A DNA stretch of 64,000 bases from assembly GCA_034190875.2 (NCBI GenBank), contig CM067354.1, positions 3,826,815-3,890,814 of the forward strand, given 5' to 3'. Below the pieces are notes generated by a model, which did not search any database, was not told where the DNA came from, and saw only the letters and a program-made list of their open reading frames with translations. This stretch comes from Urechis unicinctus (lineage: Eukaryota; Annelida; Polychaeta; Xenopneusta; Urechidae). The position numbers were made by a program, and so were the translations under genes. Below, one piece after another: positions 1-13,100 of this stretch (positions are counted from its first letter, which is position 1; each line of letters begins with the position of its first letter).

Positions 1-200
1 TAAAAATAAAAGAATGGTTGTGGAACAGAGAAAAAAAAGTTAGCAGGAATCATACATACGTGATGTTATATCACTGTGGTGTGACAAATAGCTCTTGCTT
101 TCATTTTACAAACGGAATATTGGTGTGTGGTTGGAAACGAAGTTAGATAACATATCGATCACGCGATGTCCATAAGTGGTTGTTGTTGGATGTAACATAC

Positions 201-3200
201 CATGTTAATTATGGTGAGAATGTATGTGTCAATATCTTCGTTCTTGTAATACTCCATCATACGGCTGTCTACCACCACGAGCAGCTCTACATGACGCTCC
301 ACGCTAACAGAACGCTTCCCGCGACGCCTCGATGACGTCGTTGAGTGTGGAACGTTCTCTTTCTGCCAGGAGTCCCGTTCTTTCTCGCTGATGATGTACG
401 AGTCTGTTGAAAGAAGGCGCGACAGATATAAATAGAGCATGGAAGAGCGAAAAAGGTTAGTATCAGGAATAAGGCAATAACAGTCATGAAATGATAGATT
501 GATCATATTGCGATGTTTTTAAGTATTGTGTTGAAATAAGGCGTCATGATCTATAAGCGACGTGATCAACTGCAGTCTTAAGATCAGTTTTTTGATGATT
601 GATTACAATGTTGCGGTTTATTTTTGTATTTAGTGGACTGTTGATCTAATAGAATGTTGTTATCTTTGTTTTGACCTATACTAGGTGCATTGGTTAATTT
701 TTTCGTCTTGACATAAAGAAAAGCGATCTTGTGGGACAAATCGTTCATTCTGGGTACTTGGTTAAAGAAAATATCGAATACTTACATTGACAGTATACGA
801 CAGACCATTTCTCGTCGAATTCTACCACCCTCCCGAAATTTAATGAAATCCAATGTGGAAGTGAATTGTATGGCTCTACTCACCTTCCACGCCACAGCTG
901 CCGTCCTGGGCCTGATCGTTGTCCGTCGACTTGGGGTAGAGCTCGGCTGGCAGAGAGGAAGTCTTGTAGACGACGTGAGGATGGTGGGGGTCAGAGGTCA
1001 CATTGTGACCTCTGATGGGTTCGATGAAGTAGTGACCTTTATTCGTTCGCATCATTCCGTGCTGCAAACAAATAATATTGTATGTGAGACGAACGAGAGG
1101 ACTAAACGATTATGACCTCTGATGGGTTCGATAATGACCTCTGATGGGTTCGATGATGACATCTGATGGGTTCGATGATGACCTCTGATGGATTCGATTA
1201 TGACCTCTGATAGGTTCGATGATGACCTCTGATGGGTTCGATTATGGAAAGCAATACAACTGCCGTGATTGACAGCGCTGTGTAAATCAGGTTAACACCG
1301 TGGGTGCTACAGTTTACAGACAGTACACTGGAGTATACAGACGATATATCGGGACTAAACGTCGCGTAGGTCTCCCCATGATATGCATGAATTGGAGCTA
1401 TAAATAATTACGTAATCACAGGAGGAACCTCAGGGCAATGGGTAATTACGTAATCACATCAAGACCATTACGTGATCTCATTACAAAACTTTCAACAAAT
1501 CAAAAAATAAAACCATCCATTTCACATTTAGCTTTTACAAGTAACCTGCTCCTACATAAATGTTATCATTAGATAATTCGTATGAAATGCCTATGATATC
1601 CGTCCTCCCTCAATTGTAACTTGTTTTGAATACACTCCATTAATAAAGAGGCAGACTGAGCTGGTGTGAAAATGGGAGAATGAAAGCTACAATGATTCAC
1701 TTCGCCAAACGAGGAGGTTTTCACAGTAAAAATTTCATATTGACAATAATTAATGTGTTTTAAAACGATTGTACACCAGGCCATTCAAGATTTGCTGCGA
1801 GAGGTACACATCCGTACAGATGTATAGAGTCAACGTACAGAGGTATAGGGTCGACGTACAGAGGTATTGGGTCACCGTACAGATGTATAGAGTCAACGTA
1901 CAGAGGTATAGGGTCGACGTACAGAGGTATTGGGTCAACGTACAGAGGTATAGGGTCAACGTACATAGGTATAGGGTCGACGTACAGAGGTATTGGGTCA
2001 ACGTACATAGGTATAGAGTCAACGTACAGAGGTATAGAGTCAACGTACAGAGGTATAGGGTCAACGTACAGAGGTATTGGGTCAACGTACAGAGGTATAG
2101 AGTCAACGTACAGAGGTATTGGGTCAACGTACAGAGGTATAGAGTCAACGTACAGAGGTATTGGGTCAACGTACAGAGGTATTAGGTCAACGTACAGAGG
2201 TATAGAGTCAACGTACAGAGGTATTAGGTCAACGTACAGAGGTATAGAGTCAACGTACAGAGGTATTGGGTCAACGTACAGAGGTATAGGGTCAACGTAC
2301 AGAGGTATAGGGTCGACGTACAGAGGTATAGGGTCGACGTACAGAGGTATAGAGTCAACGTACAGAGGTATAGGGTCAACGTACAGAGGTATTGGGTCGA
2401 CGTACATAGGTATAGAGTCAACGTACATAGGTATAGGGTCGACGTGCATAGGTATAGGGTCAACGTACAAAGGTATTGGGTTAACGTACAGAGGTATTGG
2501 GTCAACGTACATAGGTTTAGGGTCAACGTATATAGGTATAAAGGGTCAACGTACAGAGGTATTGGGTCAACGTACATAGGTTTAGGGTCCACGTATATAG
2601 GTATAGGGTCAACGTACAAAGGTATTGGGTTAACGTACAGAGGTATTGGGTCAACGCACATAGGTATTGGGTCAACGTACAGAGGTATTGGGTCAACGTA
2701 CATAGGTTTAGGGTCAACGTACATAGGTATAGGGTCAACGTACAAAGGTATTGGGTTAACGTACAGAGGTATTGGGTCAACGTACAGAGGTATTGGGTCA
2801 ACGTACCTTATATGATGCCGTAATTCACGGCGATTCCACCTCCCCCCCCCCCCCCCCCCCCCCCCCCCACCCATTGCTACATCCAAGGTTCAATTGACTT
2901 ACAATCATCTATCATCATAACGCACATGCGCACGGACTGGATGCCTGCCACGAGGCACGTGTCTCTGATCATTTATCAAAGCAACCCAAGTCAGGAAGGT
3001 GTTCTAAGCATGTCACTTGGCAAGGTTCTAGCGAAAGCTCCACTCCTCGGATGTTTTATACACTTCTTACACAACTTCCCCTTGCCTGTCTGTCAGCAGA
3101 ACTTCGTGACCTCAGAGCGACCTTGTAACGTGAGCTATTTGTGTTTTCTTTCCCACCGCCGTTAAGCAGCGTTCTTCATCAGCCGAGGAGTCAGACCGTA

Positions 3201-4612
3201 TACTCGATGCTACAATACATCCACAACTTTTTGACGGACTTGAAGCATCGATCTCGTGCTACTTAATTACCTACCCACCACCCACTCACCACGCATTATC
3301 TCTCCTACCTTAATTTCTGACTCGAACAAATGGTTGTTTACTGCAAGCCTACCGTCATAACTCATGAGGGGCCATGGGTAAGTAAAAGCAACATGTTACA
3401 TAATGTCTTGCTGTTTTATGCCGCGAGGCCACCTCGCTGCTTCCCAGCTGGCGCGTAAAATTGACGGCCCAGGAAAGGAGTATAATGTATAGGACAAATG
3501 TATATGGCGCACAGGATCTGTCGCTCACACACGCGCTTTCTCTCAAACACACAATAGCCCGTCTGTTTTCTCTGCCTTGTGGCTGTACGTTACTTGTTGG
3601 CTACTTTATTTCGCACATTGAATAAAAAAAGTGAATTCAGATATTTTCTAAAGCTGATAACGTCGATTTGCAATAACACGTCTTCATTTTGGTAAAACAT
3701 ACTGTACGGGGTACCCTCGGAAATATGGTAGCTTTTTCCATGACAAAAGTGACAGGTTTAACACTCGCAAATATATATTTAAACTTGCCCGATGATGAAT
3801 ACAAACCAAAGTACTTGAAAACAATGGCACAGAAGGCAATCTGACCACGCATCATTCAAAAGTACAAGGCGGTAATGGGGCATTCATTCACGTACACATG
3901 TTCCCATCAGTGTTGTGGAAAGAATTGCTAGCAAGTGGCTGTCAATGTCTGAAATACTCCCACAACCGATAAATACGTCGCATACCACCGGAGGTTGAAA
4001 GACAGCGGGAGCAATAAGAAAGTAGAGCGGGCAATTGGGCACAGCTGGCCAGACGTCTGTTAAAGTAACATTATGAACGGATGAATATTGGCAAGATGTC
4101 ATAAGTTAATGAGGAGGTTGTTTGAGAACGCTATCAATTATGAGACGGAGACCGTATAGAGCGCAATGACTCATTCTTCTGGTTCTGTTTCATCTGAGTC
4201 TGCTTATGTTAAGCTTACTTCCCGAAGTATACCAAAGAGTCAACGAGCGCATTCCAGGCAGTTTAATGCGCCATTTATCACAGCTGATGCGATGCGGCCT
4301 CACGTCCAACGCGTTATGCCAGGACCCTGGCGGCAACTTGTTCGCTGGTCTACAACATGTCTTGATGTCACGTTAAGTCAAGGAGTGTCTAACAGGACGG
4401 TATGCCTAGCAAGCGACAAGGGGCCCGTGTGTATGAATGCACCCCATGCAGGCAGAATCAGTGATTACAGGGCTCACTAGTCAGTGTCATTCATAATGTA
4501 GCAACTACAAGAGGGGAATAAATAATCCAGCGTTATCAAGCTTGTTAGCGAAAATGAGGAGAGTTACTATGATGATGATGATGATCATGATGATGACGAC
4601 GATGATGATGAC

Positions 4613-4653
<41 letters not shown>

Positions 4654-7600
4654 CGACGACGATGATGATGATGATGATGATGAAGGAGCAGGGAAATGAC
4701 GAAGATGATACTGCTGCTGCTTAGTGACAGTCATGCATCTACATTTAGGTTTACCCGGTGCCACACGATGATATCAGCCAACAAGCGGATAACTGCTGGC
4801 AATTTACACCCTAAACCGCCCAACTCAAGTCTTATCATGCCCAACCATTAAACAACGCGTCCCACAGCAGCCGATGAGCGCTTTCTCTGATTGGTCCATC
4901 ACGACCGCACTGACAACAGACATTCTTAATGTCCATCGGCCTCTTCGTTGTTTTGGTTTATCGCTGACTATGAGAAAGTGGAGCTTCAACGGACAATGAT
5001 GGTGAGATTAGTCACTGGTTGACTCATCGTTGTGTTGGAGACACGCTAACCTCAATGCCAGCATAACTCTGGGGACGCTAAGTAAAAAATGTACCAGCTA
5101 TATCAATTTGTAGTGGTTATAATTCTTCCTTTAACGTGAGTACTGCAGGGTTAAGTGTCCTACAAAACCCAACACTCATTCGGCGAGACAGTTATCGCAA
5201 CATACATATTTCAGATCCACCCTGCCATCTATTATGAGGACGTTCAACCTCCTTCCATAGCGATCTGGCTTATTCAAAGCCGCCATAATATTGCCAACAA
5301 AGCCGTGCCGACATTATCTGTGTCAGCAGGATGCCAGCGGGAAGACGAGGCTTTCTGCTGCCAACTTCCGTTTGTGCCAGTTGGAGAGAGCTTAAAAGAA
5401 GTCATTTTCCACTCACCGAACAGCCAATGAGCGTTGACATATACAGTTCACCGCGTGTGTGGTCATGAGACACTTCTCAAATCACCTTGATGTCTGGAGT
5501 TGGTTATTGAGATGTAGCGAGCTGGCTGCAAAGACCGAGAGTTGGTAACATAAGTCAGTCGAGTTGTGCAGCTAATTGGCCCAGGCACAAGGTTTCTCTT
5601 CATGTAATCACGGCACGGCTCGGTGATAAAAGACTTCTTGTTTATGCTGGAGTGGTGTTGCAATAAACACATCCACACCAGTTTGTTGAAATGTTTGGGG
5701 TAATTACATGTCACCTTAATGACTTTACAGTTGATTGGTCTCCGCGCTGGAAGTGGCTGGTGTGGGTTTAGACACAGCCATGTTATTTCATTGGAAACGA
5801 GGCCCCATTTAAGTGACTGGTCAAGCTCAATAGCGTGCCTATTGTCGTTCCTGCACGGTTATTGACAGAGCCCCAGTTAAATAACTGGTCAAGCTCCATG
5901 GCGTGTACATTGACGAACCGACACGGCTATTGACAGAGCAATGTCACAGATGAGAATAACTGGCGTGTGTTGAATCATAATTCTGTGTAAGTCTTCATCT
6001 ATCTATTGTTGTAGTGTTCTACACGTTTTGATTAATGAGGTCAGTGTATATTGTGAGCATATATCACCAGCCAGAAATAGCGGCTGTAAGCTTTACCAGT
6101 ACAGCGCGCATTGCGCTTGATACAACATTGCCCGATCCACATGTATGCAGTAAGCCGCCGGCAACTCCCATCATACAAATCGGGTGCCTTGTTATGTTAC
6201 CTGGAAACTTATCATAACATCTTCTGTCAGCTATTTCACCTGAACAAATGAGCCTCATATTCGTCGATACAACAGCAAAACACCACTCTCTCCGCCCTCA
6301 TACCAATTTTCAGCCAGCCAGCCAGCCAAGTCAAGTTTAACTTAACGTTGATGCATCGGAACCACTTACAATCACCACAACGCACGCGAGCGAGCGTTAT
6401 AGAGTACATTCTAGTCGATCCAAACAAATAGTTCAATTTCCCCGTTTAGTACATTTCTGTATAGTGCGTATCATGGCGAACTCATCACCTCAACTGACGC
6501 CATGACAGGCGCTTTACGAGCGGATATCGCCATGATCGAGTATCCGTTGGTGGGAGGCATGATACCAGAAGTAAGATGTGAGTTCGCCCACATTGATGGC
6601 TACATTCACGCAATATAGTCCTACATCTCTCGGTAGAGTGCCGCTTATATTGGACAATGAAGAGCTACGATTGGCCGGATAACAGCCGGGAAATGGTCTC
6701 TTTTTGCTCATATAAAAATATTAAGCAGCTTGTTTGTGTAAAGCCACCATCACTTACATCAACACGTTGAGATAAACCGCTCCTTCCTTGGCGTAACGTC
6801 TTTATACAAGTGAGCTTAGTGGTGCGAAATGGCAATATTATAACAAAGACATAGTATAAAATGTACTCGAGAAAAGATTCAGTTAATCCAGCCTCAATAG
6901 AGCTGGGCTATGAACTGGGCCCAAAACCCACAAAAAGCTAACTCACCAGACCATTGCATGTTGTGATGGCAACCGATGATCCTGTTTGATTCCGTATACG
7001 TCCGATAAAATGACACTTATTGTCGGAGTCAAGTCGGATCCTGTAGTCAGACAAGTTTCCATGGATACCGGACCTTGTTTCAAACACCATGCCAGGTCCA
7101 AGGAACTTCCGGTTGGGCTCCAGAGTGACGTGGACGGAGTCGCCATCAAGGTTCAGCTGATAATGGACAGTGTCGTCAACGTCATCTGTATCTCGACGGG
7201 AACGACCGTGGTTGTCAAGGTGATGGGGAAGCTGGTGGGATAGAAAGCGGCCGGCATGGTCGACTTTGCTGGGTATGGTGATGTGATATGACTCTAAGGA
7301 ACGGGCGAAGCGGGCTGCAAAGACATTACACAAAATATGATCAATAGTTACCTATATGAGCAGGGTGTTGTGACAGCGGGAGTGATCCAAATAGTTAATG
7401 CGATCACATGCGTACAAAATATGACGCAAACAGCATGAGGGTTCGTGTTGTACACATATCTCTCGTGTAGACCAACGCGTTGTATAAATAGGCTACCAAC
7501 GAACTATGTTATCATCATTAGTAGAGGTAGTGAGTACCTGCATGACATCGCTTAGAAACTGTTCACAGACAAACTTATCCAACACACCTACTTGTTGATA

Positions 7601-10066
7601 AATGGAGGAGTTTTACTATGTGTGTCTTGAACGTTTTGCATGAACTAGTCACATAAGCCCCTTACGTTGTATTGTTCAGCAGAGAAAGAAAAAGATACGG
7701 ACGAGTCCACCTTATTGTACCTGTGTATTCACTGGATCGTCATGCCTGCGTAAGAGACAAAAGCTTAGGTCTAAATATCTCAAATTGTCCCGAAATTGTT
7801 TCCCTGGTTCATTCATGAAAGCAAGTATCGTTACCGAGAAAGACACCAACATTACATGTAGATTGCAGGAAAGATTTTGGTTTAAAAAAATACCAAGTCA
7901 CTTGTTCATTGTCTCCCAACAATTATTTGAAAGCTTATAAATCTTCTGACTGAAAAACTCCCCGCCTCCGCCAGCTCTCTAACCCGCCTGGTCGTTTAAC
8001 CAGTGAAACGCCGTTGGAAGGAGCGACGTGCTTATAAAACAACAATCAATAAACTCTCACAAACCACGACCATAAATTTTTGTGTGTGTGCAGCATGAAT
8101 GAATCTCCCCGTTTACAAACAACTTTTACCTCAGAGCAGAAAACCAGATCTGTTGAGTTAAATAGCGACACTCTACATGGAACTCCTTTCAAGAAACTCT
8201 TGACAAGCAACTCAATGCAAGAAATTGTACCAAAGAATATATCTATGAGCAATGTGTTACTTGTAACTCTGTAAAACCTATACTATAAGCTTCACTGCGC
8301 TAGCAACTTTATACAACATCACTACATACGTAGCTCTTTCTATGAAATTTGTACAAGCAACGCTATGCAGCGGATTCAAAAAAGCAAACTCTATCGAAGC
8401 AACGCTTTGCAGCGGATTTTATGGAACAAACTCTGTACATGCAACACTTTGCAGTACACTCTGTACAAGCAACGCTATGCAGCGCACTCAGAACAACAAA
8501 CTCTGTACAAGCAACGCTATGCAGCGGACTCAGAACGACAAACTCTGTACAATTAATGCTATGCTGCAGAGCAGAAAAGCAAACTCTGTACAAGCAACGC
8601 TATGCAGCGGACTCAGAACGGAAAACTCTGTACAATTAATGCTATGCTGCAGAGCAGAAAAGCAAACTCTGTATAAGCAACGCTATGGAGCTGACTCCAC
8701 ACAACTAACACTGTACAAAGCACACCGTTAACAAGCAACCATAACTGAAACTAACGAATCATCACTTGACGTTTCCGTTTCGTCGATCTTATGTTTGTCT
8801 ATTTAAATGACCATTATAGAATGCTGGTGACCCCTGACACCCCCCCCCCCCCCCCCCCACACACACACAAAAAAAGAAAAATACAAAGCAACAAGAGGGA
8901 TTTTTATCTGAAGGCAATCGGCAGGTCAAACCTTACTGCATGACCTCTCGCAGGTGCGCGTGTAGTCGTGAACAGCGATGGCAGGCGAGTGGCGTGTGGT
9001 GATGTAAAATGGTGCACATCGCATTTGAGGTCTATAGCTGTTTGATGTGCCGCCAACTATTAGAAACGAGTGCCTAAAGACCGCAGACATCGCGAAAACA
9101 TGGTCACTTACGCAAGAAGATCTCAATGGACTACCAAAGTTGTTGAATCCATCAAAGCCGTTTAGGAGACGACTCATCTTTTCATCACGAATCGCTTATT
9201 TTAAGACCCCCATTCCTAGCCGGCACCCCATGCCACCTGCCGGCAGATGAGCACAGCCACAGACCACCCACTTCACGTAGGCCACTCAATACTTCATGAC
9301 TATCTCCAGCTCAACAGTCCCCGAGGCTTACACAACAATGACGGTTTCTTGTTGATTCCCTTCTTTCTTTAGAGCATGAAAAGCCGGCGTAATGGAAATC
9401 AAGTGAGTAATGACCATATGTGAAGCAATTCACACCAGGCGATGCCCGCTTCGACTCGTGGGACAGGCGGCCACATGAAACTGAATCGGTTTCATGACCA
9501 GCTGCCAATTCATTTCCTATCGTAATTTGGATGTGGTATCAACCATACAACAGCATTCTAAACACGAGACCGAGCAGAGCCCAATTTCCCTTCTCTTAAT
9601 CGTATAAGTGATGCGAACCATGGAAGCCATATGCCTTGAAACTCACAGTGCAATGCATCCGACTCGGTTTAATAAGGGTTTGAACAGCTCCAATGCACTA
9701 GTTCGTGGTCTGTTATTTGCTTTACCAGTGTCTGCTTGACGTGAGAGCTGTTCCTGGGCATTTAGTAGAGGTGTTTGTGTAAACGTGGTTTCATGGCGCA
9801 AAATGTAGAAATCTGACACTAAGTTATTTGTACCGCAACATGTCCTCCTGACGTTAACCATCAGTCTGCTTTATAATCGTGTATAGACTCGATAATTAGT
9901 TCGAGTATCGAGTAGCTCCTACTCAATCATGATCTTTCGTTCCGTAGACGGGTCTGGTGAACAGCGCGGGGTAGGGGTGAGGGAGAAGAGGAGTACATTC
10001 GATCGAGGTTGGCAGGGGGATCAAATCACCCACAGAAATCACCCTCTACCCTACGTTACACAAACT

Positions 10067-10103
<37 letters not shown>

Positions 10104-13100
10104 ACACCCACACACACACCACACACACCACACACACACACACACTCACTCACTCACTCACTCACTCACTCACCGCGTCCATGAAATCCAAACCCCAACG
10201 AGCAGGTCAGGATAACGCTCCCACAAAAACCAATTGAAAAAGTAAATCACATTTTCCCTCGGGCTCACAATGACATAACTGTGTTGCCGATTCGAATTAT
10301 CTCACAGTTTCACTTCAGACATCAGACCTTTTGTATTTCAGGTTTTATACAACAAGTTTGTTTTTCAGCACACTACACACTGACTGGCGAGCGCCAAGAT
10401 GATGGCTCTCCCGTCATGCGTGACCACTTACAAGCCCATCATGCCGACTACAACACACTAACGCTGCTACAAGAACACCCTCGATACAAGAATACCGTCT
10501 GGTTTCATTCACAAGCCCAAAGGAGGCAATGTTTACTGAGCATGAGACCACAAGTTGCCTCCGCGAATGAGGTTTCATTCATGGACCGCAGCGCACGCGA
10601 CAAGAGGTAAGCGGCCTCACTGCTGACGCGTCAATAGTTTATGGATTCAATTGTATAGGCGACTTCATTCATTCACTAACTTGGAAGATGAAGTTTTGCC
10701 CAAACACTGTTTCCAGTGAAATATCAACTTTTGTAGGTGCGTTGATGGACATAATATCATTTATCACGATAAACCATACATTAACATCCCCGTACTTCGT
10801 CTCGCATGTACTCGGTACAAAAATACCAAACCATCAAACATATTCATTAAAAAAAGGGTCATTTGTCGCTGAAAATGAGCTTTCTTTGTTTGGTCTTCGC
10901 TCCCTACAAGAGATCGTTGGACTTCCTGTGGGGGCGCTTCTCTTAGCATTGATCACGTGACGACGACGACGACAATAAGGCAATGCAACGCCGTTCCTTT
11001 TTTCACTAACCTCCATCTATTAATCAAGTGAAAGCTGGATACAGACGAAGACATTTTGCTCAATCGTTTTGCTTCTCGTTCGCATGGAAACTTGGTGAAC
11101 ATAGACGTAAAAGAAAATCAGCGAACGTTTTACGCCAAGAAGATCAGAAACACGGACTTTCATTCTGCCATGTGGCCTCACGTCACGCGGCTAAACTTTT
11201 ACGAGCTTCCGCGTTAGCGAGCTCTCACAGGTTGATTGAGAAATATGTTTACAGCGTGGGTGTGGATAATTATGGAGGTGGGGGCAGGAATCAATACAGC
11301 CCACCTCTCCCCCACCCGCACCACTCTACACCGTTCCCACCCAACCTCACATCCACTCCTACTCCATACCAACCACCACGCCCCCACACCCACCCCATGC
11401 CAAAAACCACACCCCCACACCCACCCCATGCCACTAATCCCGCCCTTACCCACCCATACCGCCCACGCCCCCCACCAGACCTTACCATGCCCCCACACCC
11501 ACCCATCTAACCCTACCATGTGTCGCCTCCCTCCCCAACCAGACCTTACCACACCCTCACCCACACCCACCCATCCCACCCCGACTTTTCCATGCACCAC
11601 CGCCCACCCCATACCATCCTCCACGGGCTCTGCCCGAGCCCCTTCACTCTCACCCTGTCTCCACAAACCCCTCCACCCCAACCCACCCCACCCCATCACC
11701 CCACCTCTTACCACCCTAGCCCCACCCCACCCCATCACCCCACCTCTTACCACCCTAGCCCCACCCCTCCCCTCCACCCCACCCCCCCATCACCCCACCT
11801 CTTACCACCCTAGCCCCACCCTTAACCTCCCCTCCCCTCCCCCCCCCCCACCCCCACCCCATCACCCCACCTCTTACCACCCTAGCCCCAACACGCCAGT
11901 CTGCTCTCGCCGCACGCCCCAGCTACCAACCATGACACCTGACACGCGCACCCCGTCAGCCACGCGCCGACGTTCGTCGAAGACGCGCAGATAAGTGGCT
12001 ACATGTGAACGAGAACACTGGCCTTTTGATAACAGTTTGTAACTGAACATGTGTAAGTTCTTAGACTGACTCAACTCTCTCCAGAACCGCCAAATGACAT
12101 GCACATCCATTGACCCTGTATAGCAGGTGAATTATGCATTTGAGTAGTCTCGTTCGGGAGTGAAAGCCCAAGTATTGATGCAGACATGCATGCTAAAACG
12201 CACACCTGTCTGTTTACATCTCGAGAGCGAATATGTCAAAACACAGGTAATATTAACAGGTAAGCAATTATCATATCAGGTAAATAAGCAGGAGGCGTAC
12301 ATTGGCAAGACGAGCCGGTTGAGTTCCGCGCCCGGCGAGAGAGGGAGCTGCTGTGTTATGTCTGCGGAATTGAGTCCGGCCACTTATCTAGCTCGTAATA
12401 ATTGTGCTTCACCAATATGACAACACATCTGGGTCGGCGTGAGAAGCTTGTGATAAATTACTGCCTCCATTCTTTCAACGAAACTGATTAGGTTACCAAG
12501 GAAAAAAGTGTTCAATGCCCTAGATTGCAGAGAGCTTAACAAAAACGAGAAAAGACACGGCTTTATAAGTGAGTGCCCCTTGGAAAAAGGCGTACGTTTG
12601 TACCGTAAACACCCGAAAGAGGATACCCTAGTTTCATAACGCGCCACTAAAAACAGTAATACCGAATAATACGGCTACATCCCGCCCTGTAAACCTGCAA
12701 TCAATCTGTCAGTTACCGAAGCGAACCTATGATTCCGTGGTTATTAAGACCCGTGCATGGTTTTACGTTTAACACATATAACCACATATAGAGACTGTAT
12801 GCATGCTATCGCGACCTGTCATGGCGCGAAAAACATTCATCGCACTTGGAAAAATGACAACAAAGTCGTGATTGTATATAATGGGAGAGCAACCCCTCCA
12901 ATGCATACGAAATCAACTTACCTAGCGTGGAGGGTTTTTATACCCCCTGACTTGAGTGGGCTGCCTTGAAGGAGCCCCCGGCACAAATGCTCCCTTTAAT
13001 ATATGCTATCAAAATATGACACAATCTTATCTCTGTGTGATAACCGTGACAAATGATCGGCGCAGCTAACGCACACGACATTCCTTCAAACCCAAACATT

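Larger units (their letters stand above)
2869..6946. other. ADAMTS intron 2, remainder
   Basis: Non-coding sequence between exons 3 and 2. Apart from the GAT-type microsatellite and the 68-bp duplication listed separately, I see no gene, transposon reading frame or RNA gene. The few short open frames have no recognisable domain. Confidence 0.6.

Noticed and set aside
1760-2512. 250-codon minus-strand open frame of YVDPIPL heptads
   Set aside because: It lies wholly in the 21-bp minisatellite, whose unit is a multiple of three, so several frames are open at once. No start context, no flanking domain.
4542-4724. Met/Thr run open frame
   Set aside because: Translation of the GAT microsatellite.
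8343-8715. CRISPR-like regular repeats (also 13388-13600, 16150-16380, 17862-18170)
   Set aside because: Units are contiguous without unique spacers and lie in an animal genome, so they are minisatellites.
11236-11994. 252-codon Pro/His/Thr-rich open frame and its Gly/Trp-rich opposite
   Set aside because: The tract is C-rich low complexity with few chances for stop codons. No domain or splice support.
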